A stretch of 64,000 nucleotides of DNA from Triplophysa rosa (lineage: Eukaryota > Chordata > Actinopteri > Cypriniformes > Nemacheilidae), in NCBI RefSeq assembly GCF_024868665.1, contig NC_079898.1:2616897-2680896 (forward strand). Reading direction: 5' to 3'. The position numbers and the translations under genes are program-made. Below, one piece after another: positions 33,016 to 45,241 of the stretch. Positions within the stretch are counted from its first letter, which is position 1. The number at the start of each line of letters is the position of its first letter. Below the pieces are notes generated by a model. The model worked only from the letters and a program-made list of their open reading frames with translations. It did not search any database and was not told where the DNA came from.

Positions 33016-33333
33016 GAGCCAAGTTTGCGAAGACCCAAACTTTGGGTTTTAATGCGAATCTGGGCTTTTAACTGAAATGCTTTTACTAGCTCTTAGATTT
33101 AATTTCCATATCTTCATATTTGATGTGTGGAGACAAATCACTCCAGGTTTGACGTCAAGTGATGCAGAACAACAAGAGAACCCAGACGTTTCTCTTGTCA
33201 TGTGACTGTTTGTGTCATGCCATGATCAAGAAAATAATGACAGTATTTTCTTTTTTTTGCTTGATCTATTTTTGATTGATTAATAAATGGTAAATTGATA
33301 TTGGTACTGCACGCCACTTTACACATGGCCTGC

Positions 33334-33336
<3 letters not shown>

Positions 33337-33384
<48 letters not shown>
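33337..33384 (+). repeat. (CT)24 microsatellite forming a splice acceptor tract
   Basis: Forty-eight bases of pure CT run directly into CAG at 33385-33387, the acceptor of the wdr11 exon that starts at 33388. The repeat is therefore the polypyrimidine tract of this intron. Confidence 0.95.
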
Positions 33385-33387
<3 letters not shown>

Positions 33388-33388
<1 letters not shown>

Positions 33389-33535
33389 CTGTTGCAGGAT
33401 GCTGAAAGTAAGTCTGAAATGTGTTATGGTATCTCGGCTCGCGAGCACTTTGTGTTTACTGACACGGATGGCCAGGTCTATCACATTACAGTGGAAGGCA
33501 ACACCGTAAAGGATGGGGCACGTATCCCTCCTGAT
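33388..33535 (+). CDS. wdr11: wdr11 exon
   Basis: The first base completes the Ser codon begun at 13418. The exon then reads LLQDAESKSEMCYGISAREH, FVFTDTDGQVYHITVEGN and VKDGARIPPD, ending at donor gtgagt in phase 0. It encodes a WD-repeat blade of WDR11. The intron before it is 20 kb and holds most of the large mobile elements of this window. Confidence 0.95.
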
Positions 33536-33718
33536 GTGAGTGACTTTGCACGCACACATACTCAAATGTATACATGTATCCTATTGCCAGCTCTGTTTTT
33601 CTACTTTCCTTTTCTTTTATCTCTCCCATCCCTGGACACGTCCACTTATACTGTTTATTTTTTATTTTATTTTACCAGTATAGTCCCGCTGAGATATAAA
33701 ATCTCTTCTTCCAAGGAG

Positions 33719-34713
33719 TTCAATTCAATTCAATTTTATTTATATAGTGCTTTTCACAATGTGCATTGTTCCAAAGCAGCTTTACAGGAGCAAATTAGAA
33801 AAACACAGAAAGGTAAAACACAGCACAGTGCATGGTGTTTATAGACCAAGCAAGATATATTATAATAAATAATATCAAATAAATAAATGAATAAATAAAT
33901 AAATGCAGTCTCCCGGTGAGCAAGCCAACACTGCACTGCTCTGCTGTGGCGAGGAACCCAAACTCCAATGATGAATAATGGAGAAAAAAAAACCTCGGGA
34001 GAAACCAGGCTCAGCCGGGAGGGCCAGATCTCCTCTGACGTGTCATAGCTGCACTCAGTGACCCCGACCAAAGCCACCGAGCAACCCGCCGAAACCGTGC
34101 AGGTCCAACCTGGTCCCATTTCGTGATCAACAACAGACAACAGAGGAACAACCAGGGAAAAGTAGTAATGGCATAATTAACTTTATTCCTCTGTTGTCCG
34201 ACATCGACCACAAAACAAGACCAACTAGACCAGACCCACACAGTCCCAACAAATGAAACGCCCCGAACCACAACCAACAAGCCCCCCCACTCCCTACAAC
34301 ACCCACCCAGCTACCTCCAATCAAAGTCACTGAGTGCAGCTATAACTTCAAACTGCTGTCATGTGATGTAAGTTTAGCATTAAATACCAAGTATTGTAAA
34401 TTTAGCATTTATGTGACAGGTAGTCCGTCTTTGCTCTCGGTTGGGGATGGAATTGTCTGAGCTGGGCCGGCCAGATGGTCGCCTTTTTCTTGGGTGGTGA
34501 TGGAATTGCCTTGGATGGAGCTGGGATGGTCAGTCAGTCCGCAGGCTCTCGCAGGAGGATGGTACGGGATTTTCCGATGTAGCTGGCGTAATCTCTAGTT
34601 GTGGATGGGCATATGACGTTCATCTGGGCCTGGCGGAATCTCTCCCTACCTCGGGATGGGCATCCCGAGGCGAGGGCAGAAAGAGAATAATTAGCGTAGC
34701 TGCTGTTCATTAG
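33719..34713 (-). mobile_element. L2-type LINE, 3' untranslated region and tail
   Basis: On the minus strand this follows the reverse transcriptase frame and ends with gcactatataaataaaattg and (attga) repeats, the short-repeat tail typical of L2/CR1-group LINEs, which lack poly(A). Confidence 0.8.
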
Positions 34714-36249
34714 CTATGTATTAGTGAATGCTTGGCTGAAAAGATGTGTCTTTAATCTAGATTTAAATTGGGAGAGTGTGTCTGACCCTCGAATAGTATC
34801 GGGGAGGCTATTCCAGAGTTTAGGTGCTACGTATGAGAAAGCTCTACCCCCTTTGGTGGATTTAGTTATTCTAGGTGTTATCAAAAGTCTGGAGTTTTGA
34901 GATCTTAGAGAGCGTGATGGGTTGTAGTGTGGTAGAAGCTCTGTTATGTAGGTAGGGGCTAAACCGTTTAAGGCTTTATAAGTAATTAAAAGAACTTTAA
35001 AGTCAATACGATACTTAATGGGTAACCAGTGAAGGGTTGATAACATTGGGGTTATGTGATCGTATTTTCTGGACCTGGTTAGAACTCTGGCAGCTGCATT
35101 CTGAACTAACTGTAGTTTGTTTATTGATGCTGCAGGACAACCACTAAGCAGTGCATTACAGTAGTCAAGTCTTGAGGTCACAAATGCATGAATAAGCTTC
35201 TCTGCGTCAGCCACACATAAAATATTTCGCAATTTGGCAACATTTCTAAGGTGGAAGAAGGCTGTTTTTGTGACATTTGAGATGTGATTTTTAAATGACA
35301 GGTTGCTGTCTAATATAACGCCAAGGTCTTTAACTGTATTTGTTGGAGTAACAGTGCAGCCTTCAATTTGCAGGTCATAATCCGAAATATTCTGCTCACG
35401 TGTCTTTGGTCCGATAAGTAATATTTCTGTTTTATTAGAATTTAAAAGAAGGAAATTACAAGTCATCCAATGCTTTATATCGTCGATGCACTCTGCCAAT
35501 TTGGATAGTTGGAAGGAATCATCTGGTCTTGATGAGATATATAGCTGAGTATCATCTGCATAACAGTGGAAGCTAATTCCATGTTTTCTAATAATGTTTC
35601 CAAGGGGCAGCATGTATATGGAGAATAGCAAGGGTCCTAAAACCGATCCCTGAGGTAATCCATAATTTACTTGCGTTAGATTTGATGATTCCCCATTTAA
35701 ATGGACAAATTGATGTCTGTCTGATAAGTAAGATCTGAACCATTGTAGTGCCTGTCCCTGAATACCGGTATAATTGTGTAAGCGATCTAGAAGTATTTTA
35801 TGGTATACAGTATCGAACGCAGCACTAAGGTCAAGCAGGACTAGGAGTGAGATGTTACCTTTATCTGATGCTATAAGCAGGTCGTTTGTAATTTTAACGA
35901 GAGCAGTTTCAGTACTATGGTGCGGTCTAAAGCCTGACTGGAATTTTTCGTGTATGTCATTATTTTGTAAGAAAGAGCACAACTGAGTGGACACTACTTT
36001 TTCTAGTATTTTAGACAGGAAAGGGAGATTTGAAATCGGTCTATAGTTTCCTAGTTCATTGGGGTCTAAATTTGGTTTCTTGATCAGAGGCTTAATGATG
36101 GCCAGTTTAAAGGCTCCTGGGACATGGCCTAGATTAATTGACGAGTTGATAATGTTATAAATGGGCTCAATTGCAACGGGTAATAACTCTTTTAATAATT
36201 TAGTTGGTATGGGGTCTAATAAGCAAGTTGTAGGAGTCCTGGCAAAAAT
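34714..36249 (-). CDS. L2-type LINE reverse transcriptase, 5'-truncated, open frame
   Basis: An open frame of about 510 codons reads [52 protein letters not shown] (first catalytic Asp), [20 protein letters not shown] and [13 protein letters not shown] (the YADD catalytic pair), then a C-terminal domain with [37 protein letters not shown] and [13 protein letters not shown]. This is the reverse transcriptase and thumb region of an L2/CR1-clade LINE. The endonuclease and first ORF are missing; homology begins near 36249, so the Met at 36294 and first residues are flank. The preserved frame suggests fairly recent insertion. Confidence 0.92.
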   Translation of the reverse strand: MFARTPTTCLLDPIPTKLLKELLPVAIEPIYNIINSSINLGHVPGAFKLAIIKPLIKKPNLDPNELGNYRPISNLPFLSKILEKVVSTQLCSFLQNNDIHEKFQSGFRPHHSTETALVKITNDLLIASDKGNISLLVLLDLSAAFDTVYHKILLDRLHNYTGIQGQALQWFRSYLSDRHQFVHLNGESSNLTQVNYGLPQGSVLGPLLFSIYMLPLGNIIRKHGISFHCYADDTQLYISSRPDDSFQLSKLAECIDDIKHWMTCNFLLLNSNKTEILLIGPKTREQNISDYDLQIEGCTVTPTNTVKDLGVILDSNLSFKNHISNVTKTAFFHLRNVAKLRNILCVADAEKLIHAFVTSRLDYCNALLSGCPAASINKLQLVQNAAARVLTRSRKYDHITPMLSTLHWLPIKYRIDFKVLLITYKALNGLAPTYITELLPHYNPSRSLRSQNSRLLITPRITKSTKGGRAFSYVAPKLWNSLPDTIRGSDTLSQFKSRLKTHLFSQAFTNT

Positions 36250-36990
36250 GGCAGTACAAAAAGTTACACAAATAACAAATGACAGACACATCAATTAATA
36301 AGTGCATACTCAAAGTGAAATCAAAGAAGTTAAAAAAACATCCATATTTCCTTTAATTTAGTCCATAAAAGATTTTTACAAATATTTAGCGAAGGGAGTT
36401 ATGTTGATGTATTAAAATCACGTTAGGATTTTAATACAAACAATGTTTGAATCAACATGACATGTTGTCAAGTCTAAAGTTTATTTGGTTGATAATTTGG
36501 TCGATATTTTTATTATTGTAACCATATTGTAATTCCACCTGCCCCTACAAACAATACAGAGACTTTTATTAGTTGCTTTTTGCAACCTGCTCTTGAGCTG
36601 CTACCCGCTGGCTGACGTTTCACTTCTGTCTCAGGTGTGCAAGCAAATGTTATACATGTTATGTTTCATAAAACTTTACAGCTGATGAAAATAGCCATTT
36701 CTATCTTTCTCATTGTTCAGTCACGTTTTTGCATGGCCTGCAAGAAAATGTTTGACCTTATATGGCCCACTTCAGACTGATTGGAGGATGAAATCAAATT
36801 ATTGCAAGTGCGATTCGAAAGAATTTGATGGCATACAAATACTGATAGCACTGTACAGCGCTGCATGAAGTCTGCGTGAGCAGAGCATTTGCCTCTGTTG
36901 AACAGCGCGTAGGTAGAGCGTTTACAGCACACACCACGCAGCCTGGATACCACAGTACAACAATGCAAATTCACATTACGTTATATTAAG

Positions 36991-37072
36991 TATCCTGTAG
37001 CTCAGTGGTAAGAGCATGGCGCTAACAACGGCAAGGTAGTGGGTTCGATCCCAGGGGATTGCACAATACTTA
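36991..37072 (+). repeat. tRNA-derived SINE head
   Basis: tcctgtagctcagtggtaag gives an A box (tagctcagtggt) and gggttcgatccc at 37041-37052 a B box. This is the 5' part of a common cyprinid SINE. Its 3' tail lies 1.9 kb away at 38966-39021, with a LINE between. Confidence 0.85.
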
Positions 37073-37082
37073 TTTGAAGATT

Positions 37083-38945
37083 TGAAAATGCTAACTTTAC
37101 ACCTCACACAAACTCTGACATTCTCTCTACACAACACCTATCACCTTCAGTCACCCCACCTCCTGCACTTCAGATCAGTGAAGAGGATGTGTGCCGAGTC
37201 TTTAGGAAACAAAAGACAAGAAAAGCACCAGGCCCAGATGGTATCTCCCCAGCCTGTCTTAAAAGCTGTGCTATTCAACTGGCCTTCATCTTCTCACAGA
37301 TCTTCAACAGATCAATGGAGCTGTACACAGTTCCAACCTGTTTCAAGCGATCCACCATAATCCCCATCCCAAAGAAACCCAAAATCACAGGACTGAATGA
37401 CTACAGACCCGTCGCTATCACATCTGTGGTCATGAAGTCATTCGAGAGACTGGTACTGGCTTATCTGAAGGACATCACAGAACCCTTACTGGACCCCCTG
37501 CAGTTTGCCTACAGAGCAAACAGGTCAATTGAGGATGCAGTTAACATGGGGCTACATTTTGTCCTGAAACATCTGGATAGACCAGGGACCTATGTGAGGA
37601 TCCTGTTTGTGGACTTCAGCTCAGCTTTCAACACCATCATCCCATCACTGCTCCAGACAAAGTTAACCCAGCTATCTGTTCCTGGCTCTATCTGTCAGTG
37701 GATCACCAGCTTTCTGACAGACAGGCAGCAGTTAGTGAGAATGGGGAAACTCACACCCAGCACCCGCACAATCAGCACTGGCGCCCCCCAGGGGTGCATT
37801 CTCTCCCCACTGCTCTTCTCCCTGTACACAAATGACTGCACTACCCAGGACCCTTCTGTCAGACTTCTGAAGTTCGCAGACGACACCACACTCATTGGCC
37901 TCATCCAGGATGGTGATGAGTCTGCGTACAGACAGGAGGATGAGCAGCTGGCTGTATGATGCAGTCATAACAACTTGGAGCTGAACACGCTTAAAACAGT
38001 GGAGAAGATAGTGGACTTCAGGAGAAACCCCCCTGCACTCCCCCCTCTCACCATCATGAACAGCACTGTGGCAGCAGTGGAGTCATTTGGGTTCCTGGGC
38101 ACCACCATCTCTCAGAACCTGAAGTGGGACAATCACACTGGCTCCATTGCTAAAAAAGCCCAGCAAAGGTTGTACTTCTTACATCAGCTGAAGAAGTTCA
38201 ACCTACCACAAACTCTATTAAAACAGTTTTACTCAGCTGTCATAGAGTCTGTCCTCTGCACATCCATCACTGTCTGGTTTGGCTCAGCCACAAAGTCAGA
38301 CATAGGAAGACTACAGAGGACGGTTCGGACTGCTGAGAAGATCATTGGTGCTCCCCTGCCCACCCTCCAAGAACTCTATACATCCAGAGTGAGGAAAAGG
38401 GCTCAGAAAATCACCCTGGAACTCTCACATCCAAGCCATCATCTCTTCACAATGCTGCCGTCTGGTCGGCACTACAGAGCACTGAGCACCAAAACAACCA
38501 GACACAAAAACAGCTTCTTCCCTCAGGCCATCTACCTCTTGAACAGTTAAATGTTGTTACACACCATGCAATTAATAACTCTGTGCAATAATAATTAAGT
38601 TAAATATTAATTATATCCTCCAGATAATACACTATCTATTTTTATACAACTTTTTCTGTAAATTATATTTCATTCATTCTGCTGTATATAGCAAATACCT
38701 TGTACTACAATAGTCTATTCTTATTTTTTACTTGTACATATTTACATACATACATAGCTTTACTCTCTATATCTTTATCTTATGTTATTGTATTGTATTT
38801 CTTAATTTTTTATACCCATAGGCCCTTATTTAAATCATCTGTGTACTGTTGTTGCTGTTTCTGTGTACTGGATGCTCCTGTCACCAAAACAAATTCCTTG
38901 TGTGTGCAAACATACTCGGAAATAAAGCTCTTTCTGATTTCTGAC
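37083..38945 (+). pseudogene. Rex/CR1-like LINE reverse transcriptase with one in-frame stop
   Basis: The frame starts in EEDVCRVFRKQKTRKAPGPD and reads through NDYRPVAITSVVMKSFERLV, ILFVDFSSAFNTIIPSLLQ (catalytic Asp), STGAPQGCILSPLLFSLYTND and LKFADDTTLIG (FADD) to EQLAV, where TGA at 37957-37959 interrupts. The same frame resumes as NNLELNTLKTVEKIVDFRRN and ends QAIYLLNS at 38550. The 3' region ends near ggaaataaagctctttctg. The endonuclease is absent. I place it with Rex1/Babar or CR1-like fish LINEs, the exact family being uncertain. It is inserted inside the SINE. Confidence 0.88.
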
Positions 38946-38965
38946 TTAGAAATTAATGTATAGGA

Positions 38966-39021
38966 TAATGCATTGTAAGTCGCTTTGGATAAAAGTGTCT
39001 GCCAAATGCATAAATGTAAAT
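38966..39021 (+). repeat. SINE tail
   Basis: gcattgtaagtcgctttgg followed by ataaaagtgtctgccaaatg is the usual 3' part of the cyprinid SINE whose head is at 36991-37072. The same tail is at about 7953-8000 and, inverted, at 61501-61552. Confidence 0.85.
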
Positions 39022-39092
39022 TAAGTACATTAATGAGCAAAACTTCTTCCAGAACTTCATCAAAAATATTATTTTCTGAATTAGAGTGTATA

Positions 39093-39712
39093 CAGGTGCT
39101 GGTCATATAATTAGAATATAATCAAAAAGTTGATTTATTTCACTAATTCCATTCAAAAAGTGAAACTTGTATATTATATTCATTCATTACACACAGACTG
39201 ATATATTTCAAATGTTTATTTCATTTAATTTGATGATTATAACTGACAACTAATGAAAATCCCAAATTCAGTATGTCAGAAAATTAGAATATTACTTAAG
39301 ACCAATACAAAGAAAGGATTTTTAGAAATCTTGGCCAACTGAAAAGTATGAACATGAAAAGTATGAACATGTACAAGCACTCAGTACTTAGTTGGGGCTC
39401 CTTTTGCCTGAATTACTGCATCAATGCGGCGTGGCATGGAGTCGATCAGTCTGTGGCACTGCTCAGGTGTTATGAGAGACCAGGTTGCTCTGATAGTGGC
39501 CTTCAGCTCTTCTGCATTGTTGGGTCTGGCATATTGCATCTTCCTCTTCACAATACCCCATAGATTTTCTATGGGGTTAAGGTCAGGCGAGTTTGCTGGC
39601 CAATTAAGAACAGGGATACCATGGTCCTTAAACCAGGTACTGGTAGCTTTGGCACTGTGTGCAGGTGCCAAGTCCTGTTGGAAAATGAAATCTGCATCTC
39701 CATAAAGTTGGT
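39093..39712 (-). pseudogene. Tc1/mariner element, transposase C-terminal half
   Basis: The element end caggtgctggtcatataatt begins at 39093 after a TA. The minus-strand frame down to 39381 reads FIFQQDLAPAHSAKATSTWF, FKDHGIPVLNWPANSPDLNP and IENLWGIVKRKM, which contains the second Asp and the Glu of the Tc1 DDE core. The N-terminal DNA-binding half and the other end are missing; the copy is cut near 39712 where a TTAA-type MITE half begins. Confidence 0.9.
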
Positions 39713-39734
39713 AATAATATATTTTGAAGAATGG

Positions 39735-39946
39735 AAAGCAAACAGTTCTGGGGCACTTTTGACTACCATTGTCATTTTTCCTACTATGATAGTCAATGGT
39801 GGCCAGGAACTGTTTGGTTACAAGCATTCTCCTAAAGTTCTTTCCCTGTGTTCATCAGAACAAAGACATGTATACACGTTTGGAACAACTCAAGGGTGAG
39901 TAAATGATGACAGAATTTTTATTTATAGGTGAACTGTCCCTTTAAG
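39735..39946. repeat. right half of a TTAA-type MITE
   Basis: gggtgagtaaatgatgacag and aggtgaactgtccctttaa match the right end of the palindromic MITE at 44660-44981. The left half is missing. Confidence 0.7.
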
Positions 39947-40898
39947 TGCAATGGCTTTTATATTATTAATTTTAACTTGCACTACGTGGATCTGAAAGAG
40001 CATGAAACAAGGCATATCAGTAAAATAAGCTTTTTGATGATGTTCTGCAAGAGGTTTTGCTCAGTGATGTACTTTAAATAATGTCATGCGAATTTGCATT
40101 GTACCCAGGCTGCACGGTGCGTGCTGTAAACGCTGCCAGTGTGAAATGACAATGGGCGTGCACTGTAAATGCTCCACCTAGAATGCGCTGCTAGCGTATC
40201 CAACACCCCACTCTCTGCCTGTGATTTTTTTCCCTCTTGTGAGCCGCCAAGCCGATTTAAGTATGCAAAGGCAAAACTGTGTTTTCCTTCTGATGTAAAC
40301 TATTGTTAATCATTGGCCTCTATCATCATTTACTCACACTTTCTTCTTTAGAACACAAAACAGTTTGAATCCCAAGAGTGGCACCAAGAATATATGTTGA
40401 CACTTGAAAGTACTTTTCAATGTTTTGGTGAAAAAATATATTTAGGCACCCTTACAGTGGTGATGATGGCCATCCGATTTGAGGTTATTTTGTGTTGTGA
40501 AGTTTGGCACGCAAATAAAGTCTTTGGCTTAGGCCAAATTGATTGCACCTTATGCCTTTCTGATTTTACCAAAAACATGCATTCCCAGTCTCCTGCTGCA
40601 GCATTTAAGTTACATACATGACAAAAGGTTTTTTAAAGCTTTTCGATAGACCAATCAGTGCTCATATACCGTTCACTCCGCTCATATAAATGGTTTGTTG
40701 TTGAAATAAGAAATGGGACTGTTCAAATCTGACCTGACCTCAGTGTGTGGAATCTGTTGTTGAAAGATCCATCAAATTATGTATGTTTTACATTTTTTCT
40801 GAAAAGGTGAAAAATCATTAGAAGAAAATCTTTCAAAGGTAGAAAAAATTGTTTATGTCTTGCATACATGAAACTGAAGTTTCCTCTACTCTTTTTAG

Positions 40899-41005
40899 GG
40901 CAGTATGGGAAGTATTGCCTGTATTGCATGGAAAGGAGACACCCTAGTTTTGGGAGATGTAGATGGAAACCTCAACTTTTGGGACCTGAAAGCTCGCCTT
41001 TCAAG
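40899..41005 (+). CDS. wdr11: wdr11 exon
   Basis: After acceptor ctttttag the exon reads GSMGSIACIAWKGDTLVLGD, then VDGNLNFWDLKARLS and two bases of an Arg codon at donor gtacag. It matches the next WDR11 propeller segment (a WD blade ending in FWD). Confidence 0.95.
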
Positions 41006-41197
41006 GTACAGATATGTTTTACAAAGCTCTTCTTTTCATATATACTCAAGGTTTATTGGAAGAGCCTGAATTTAAGCCTGTGTCGGGAGCAAAACATTGT
41101 TACGTTAAATACTAATGTAGGCAGTCTGCTGCGTTTAGAAACAAAGCTATTTTATCTGACTTACAGACAAACTTACTGTGTGTTATGTATTGTTTAG

Positions 41198-41312
41198 GGG
41201 TGTACCTACACACCGTGGATGGGTGAAAAAGATTCGTTTTGCTCCAGGGAAAGGCAACCAAAAACTCTTGGTCATGTACACAGATGGAGCTGAGGTCTGG
41301 GATACCAAAGAG
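41198..41312 (+). CDS. wdr11: wdr11 exon
   Basis: It completes the Arg codon and reads GVPTHRGWVKKIRFAPGKGN, then QKLLVMYTDGAEVWDTKE before donor gtgcgt. The TDGAEVWDTKE end is a WD-repeat blade of WDR11. The intron before it is only 192 bp. Confidence 0.95.
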
Positions 41313-42167
41313 GTGCGTGGCCTTTTTTTGCACAGGTGTCACAGCTTTATTATATAATTTGTGTTTTATTGAAAAAATAAACAGTTTACCTGGGTTGAAG
41401 GTGGGACATAATTTCCTACAGTCTCGGTCTCTTTTGCAGTAAGAAATAGTGACATTAATAGTTTTCCGTTAAAAATGTTATGCTTTTAGTCATTTAAGTA
41501 AAGCTTTATGGAGCACAAATTGGGTTTATGAAAGTTTTTTTTTAAATATCACTGAGATCAGACCGATAAAACATTGTTGTAGAGACAATCCTTTGTCTCT
41601 TTTCTTGTTTGTTCATGTTCTGATTAGAGTAAATTTGTAAATGTGTTGGCTGTATCTGCATTAGAGATGTTCATTTTTCTCTTAACCGTTAACCGGAAAT
41701 TATTAATTCTCTGAGTTAAACTGTTCAAAAGGTGTGTTTATTTTTTAGTTTGCTGTAAGGTGAAAGAAAAATATGCTAGAGGCCTGCTTGTGTTGGCTCA
41801 CGGAGCATGCAGGCGCGTGTGACCAGGTGTACATGCCCCCTGAAACGTTTTCTAGACCGATTAAAATCCGATCACGCAAACCACTCGACGAAACTGGACA
41901 ATTGTGATGCATCTGGTTGTTGAGACCACATTTATCAGCGCTTTACTCCTCCAAACGGAGTGCGTCACTCGCAAATTAGTTTTGATCAAGCTCACCTAAA
42001 TGTAGGAACCTTTAAATGTAGGCGTGTGACAATGAGCTGTGATATTCTCTTCCCGGCGTGTCTACACCGCAGCGAAATGAAGCTCAGGTAAGCAAAGCTA
42101 ATAGCAGAGCTACTGCAAGGGAGTTTTGGTCTGGAAATCAAATTCTTCCTTTACATAAATGTGGTCT
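41313..42167. other. intron with no gene; hAT-like end
   Basis: Intronic DNA. tagagatgttcatttttc at about 41663 followed by inverted cttaaccgttaaccgg looks like the end of a hAT element, but no partner end was found. Confidence 0.4.
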
Positions 42168-43800
42168 CAACAACCAGTTTTATTACTGAACTTGGACAAA
42201 ACAGAAGTGTTACTTATTGGACCGAAAACTACTATACGTAACAACCAAGAATACTGCTTAACTATTGACGGATGTTCCATAAAACCCTCGTCGTCAGCAA
42301 AGAATCTTGGCATTCTATTCGATAGTAATCTGTCATTTGAGAACCACATCGCCAACACCTGTAAAATTGCATTTTTCCATATTAAGAATATATCAAAACT
42401 ACGTCATATGCTGTCAATGTCAGATGCAGAGAAGTTAATTAATGCATTCATGACATCAAGACTAGATTACTGTAATGCACTGTTAGGTGGTTCCCCTGCT
42501 GGATTATTACAAAAGCTCCAACTGGTCCAAAACGCGGCAGCTCGAGTTCTTACACGTACAATAAAGTATGAACATATTAGCCCGGTTCTGTCAACCTTGC
42601 ACTGGTTACCTATAAAGCATCGCGTTAACTTTAAAATCTTGCTTATTACCTATAAAGCCCTACATGGTTTAGCTCCTCAATACTTGAATGAACTCCTCTT
42701 GTATTACAGTCCTTCACGTGCATTACGCTCTCAGGCGTCCTGTCAGTTGGTAATACCTAGAATTTCAAAGTCAAGTGCAGGTGGCAGATCCTTCTCCTAT
42801 CTAGCGCCTAAACTTTGAAATAGTCTTCCCTGCACTGTCCGGGAGGCAGACACTCTCTGTCAGTTTAAATCTAGACTAAAGACGCATCTTTTTAATCTTG
42901 CATACACTACACTTCCATAATATAAATCCTCTGAGGGTTTAGGCTGCATTAGTTAGATCAACCGGAACCAAAAACACAACTGATGTACTTCTTGCATCAA
43001 AGAGTGCAGAACAGTACTCTACTCTCAGCCAGTCTTGTCTCATTGTTCCAAGGTTACCATAGTGAGCAGGATGCAGTTCATGGCCAGACCTGATGGTAGA
43101 GTGGAGAATGGAAAGCGGAGACCTGACAAGAGCTGAGATAAATAGAGCTGGATAAAGAAGGACGTGGTCACCTGAGACGTCTTCACCACAAAATTTCAAA
43201 TGCTATTAGATTATTAATGATAATCTTAAAACTATAATTTACCTTATTAGTAAATTTATTTATTTTTATTTAGCCTTGTTGTGCAAGCTCTCTGGAGCTT
43301 GTGCAGAGGCAGCAGCTTTTGCCAGAGGGGAACTGGAATCCCCTGGTTGGGCCTGGATTCTCCTGAGTTTTTTTTCTCGATTAGAGTTTTGGGTTCCTCG
43401 CCACCGTTTGCATACTGTTCTTTTGCACTATTTGCCTGGCCGGGGGGCTGCTTTAGAATTTTAAAGTTTTACTTAATTAATATTGCATATAGGAATTTAT
43501 AGTCTGTTATATTTGACCTGTGCTTCTCTCTCCTTTATCTTAAATGTTTGCTCTCACTGTGTGTGCGTACTTGTTTGTGTACGTGTGTGCGTGTCCGTGT
43601 GTGTGTGTCTATGTGTGTTAGTACGTGTGCATATTGTGTGTGTGGAGTGTTTTGTATGTGGGTATGTCTGTCTTCTGTGTTTTCACCTTTTTCTTGTTTT
43701 TACAAGTACAACTTTAATTGTTTTGCTTAGTCAATATGTTTCATGTACAGCTGCTTTGTAACAATGAAAGTTGTAAAAAGCGCTATATAAATAAAGTTGA
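42168..43800 (+). pseudogene. L2-type LINE fragment, C-terminal part and 3' tail
   Basis: The frame [71 protein letters not shown] and SFSYLAPKL is colinear with the C-terminal half of the L2 reverse transcriptase ORF at 34714-36249. A stop after APKL (tga at 42817) is followed in frame by further matching residues to about 42918. The tail ends with agcgctatataaataaagttg and (ttgag) repeats. A GT-rich tract lies at about 43556-43660. Confidence 0.88.
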
Positions 43801-44410
43801 GTTGAGAATTGAGTTGAGTTATCTCATCATGGATAGTTAACATCTGCAGTCTCCCGCGCGCTTTGGAAAGAATGAGAAAATGGCGCGACCCATGGTTTCC
43901 CTGCATTGTTTTAGACGTTAAAATACTCCATATGAATAATTAATAAGCAATAAATAATGTCTATATTTTGCGCGGGTATAGCAGATCGGATCCAAATCTG
44001 TTTAGCTAAGACGCATGTGGCCATTGCCATAATGGGCAAAAAACTACCTCTGCCAAGCGGTTTTTGCTTACACCGTTTGTGACCCTTCCCCGATAAAAGA
44101 AAACGTTTTCGTGTTTAAATGACCATTCAAGTTATTATCTTATTAAGCATAATCTGACTAAGAAATGTGTTGTACCAGTAATATCTCCAAATACTGTTTT
44201 TTCATTTAGACATTTCAAATGTGGTAATAATTTGCATATGTCAATGTGCACAAGAGAGTACTGGAACTTTTTTCCACATTTCAAGGACTGGTTTTTCATC
44301 ATTTCTAATCTGCTACTAGTACTTACTAGTGCTGTAGTTAAAAGCTATAAGCTGTAACTACATATAAATGTGCTGTCAAAATTAAGACTGGTTTACATGC
44401 ACTCCTTCAG

Positions 44411-44582
44411 GTTCAGATGGTCAGCAGCATCAGGGTGGGGAGGAACGTGAGTTACAGAATTCTGGATATTGACTGGTGTACGTCAGATAAAGTGGTGCTG
44501 GCATCAGATGATGGCTGTGTGAGAGTGCTAGAGATGGCCATGAAGTCTGCCAGTTACAGAATGGATGAGCAGGACCTGACAG
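44411..44582 (+). CDS. wdr11: wdr11 exon
   Basis: After acceptor ccttcag the exon reads VQMVSSIRVGRNVSYRILDI, DWCTSDKVVLASDDGCVRVL and EMAMKSASYRMDEQDLT, plus one base at donor gtgtgc. It matches WDR11 closely, with another WD blade. Confidence 0.95.
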
Positions 44583-44659
44583 GTGTGCCATGGTCTTCAC
44601 AGGCTTGAGAGATTCACCCAATTCATGCTTAATAAAAACCTCATGAAACCGCAACATTA

Positions 44660-44981
44660 TTAAAGTGATAGTTCACCCAATAATTAAAAATTCTGTCATC
44701 ATTTACTCACCCTCTTGTCATTTCAAACCTCTATGGCTTTCTTTCTTCCACAGAACACAAATGAAGATATTTTGAAGAAGGTTGGTAACCGAACAGCACT
44801 GAACCCCATTCACTTCTATTGTATGGACACAAAACCAATGCAAGTGAATGGGATCCAGTAAAAAATTTTCAAAATAGCTTCTTTTGTGTTCTGCCGAAGA
44901 AAGTCATACAGGTTTGAAATGACAAGAGTGTGAGTGAATGGTGACAGAATTTTTATTAAAGGGGAAGAACTGTCCCTTTAA
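44660..44981. repeat. TTAA-ended palindromic MITE
   Basis: Begins and ends with TTAA (44660-44663, 44978-44981). The arm agtgatagttcaccc...ctgtcatcatttactcaccc is inverted at the right as gagtgaatggtgacag...gaactgtccc. TTAA targets suggest a piggyBac-related mover. Members recur at 39735-39946, and a fragment ending gtgaactatccctttaag is near 14096-14115. Confidence 0.8.
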
Positions 44982-45241
44982 ACCATTGTTTTTTTGCAAT
45001 CAGAAACTGCAGTTAATAAGAGTACACCATGTGACAATCTTGACCTCCTGAGAACACAGTTTACCCTTTCAGTGAATTTCTAGCTTCAGCATACAATGTA
45101 GTTGACCCTCCAAAAATGTATGTAGGTGTGTTTTGTTTGTTTACCGGACAGCTATAGAAAATGATGGTGGTGATGTAACATTGATGATATGCTGATGAAA
45201 ATTTTCCAGACAGGTAAATGTTCTATTGTTATCTGTTTTAG

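Noticed and set aside
33392..33844. 150-codon single-exon gene
   Set aside because: Only the first part is the wdr11 exon; the rest reads through the donor into intron and LINE tail.
36991..37072. tRNA gene
   Set aside because: No pairing acceptor stem and it is the head of a SINE whose tail is visible at 38966.
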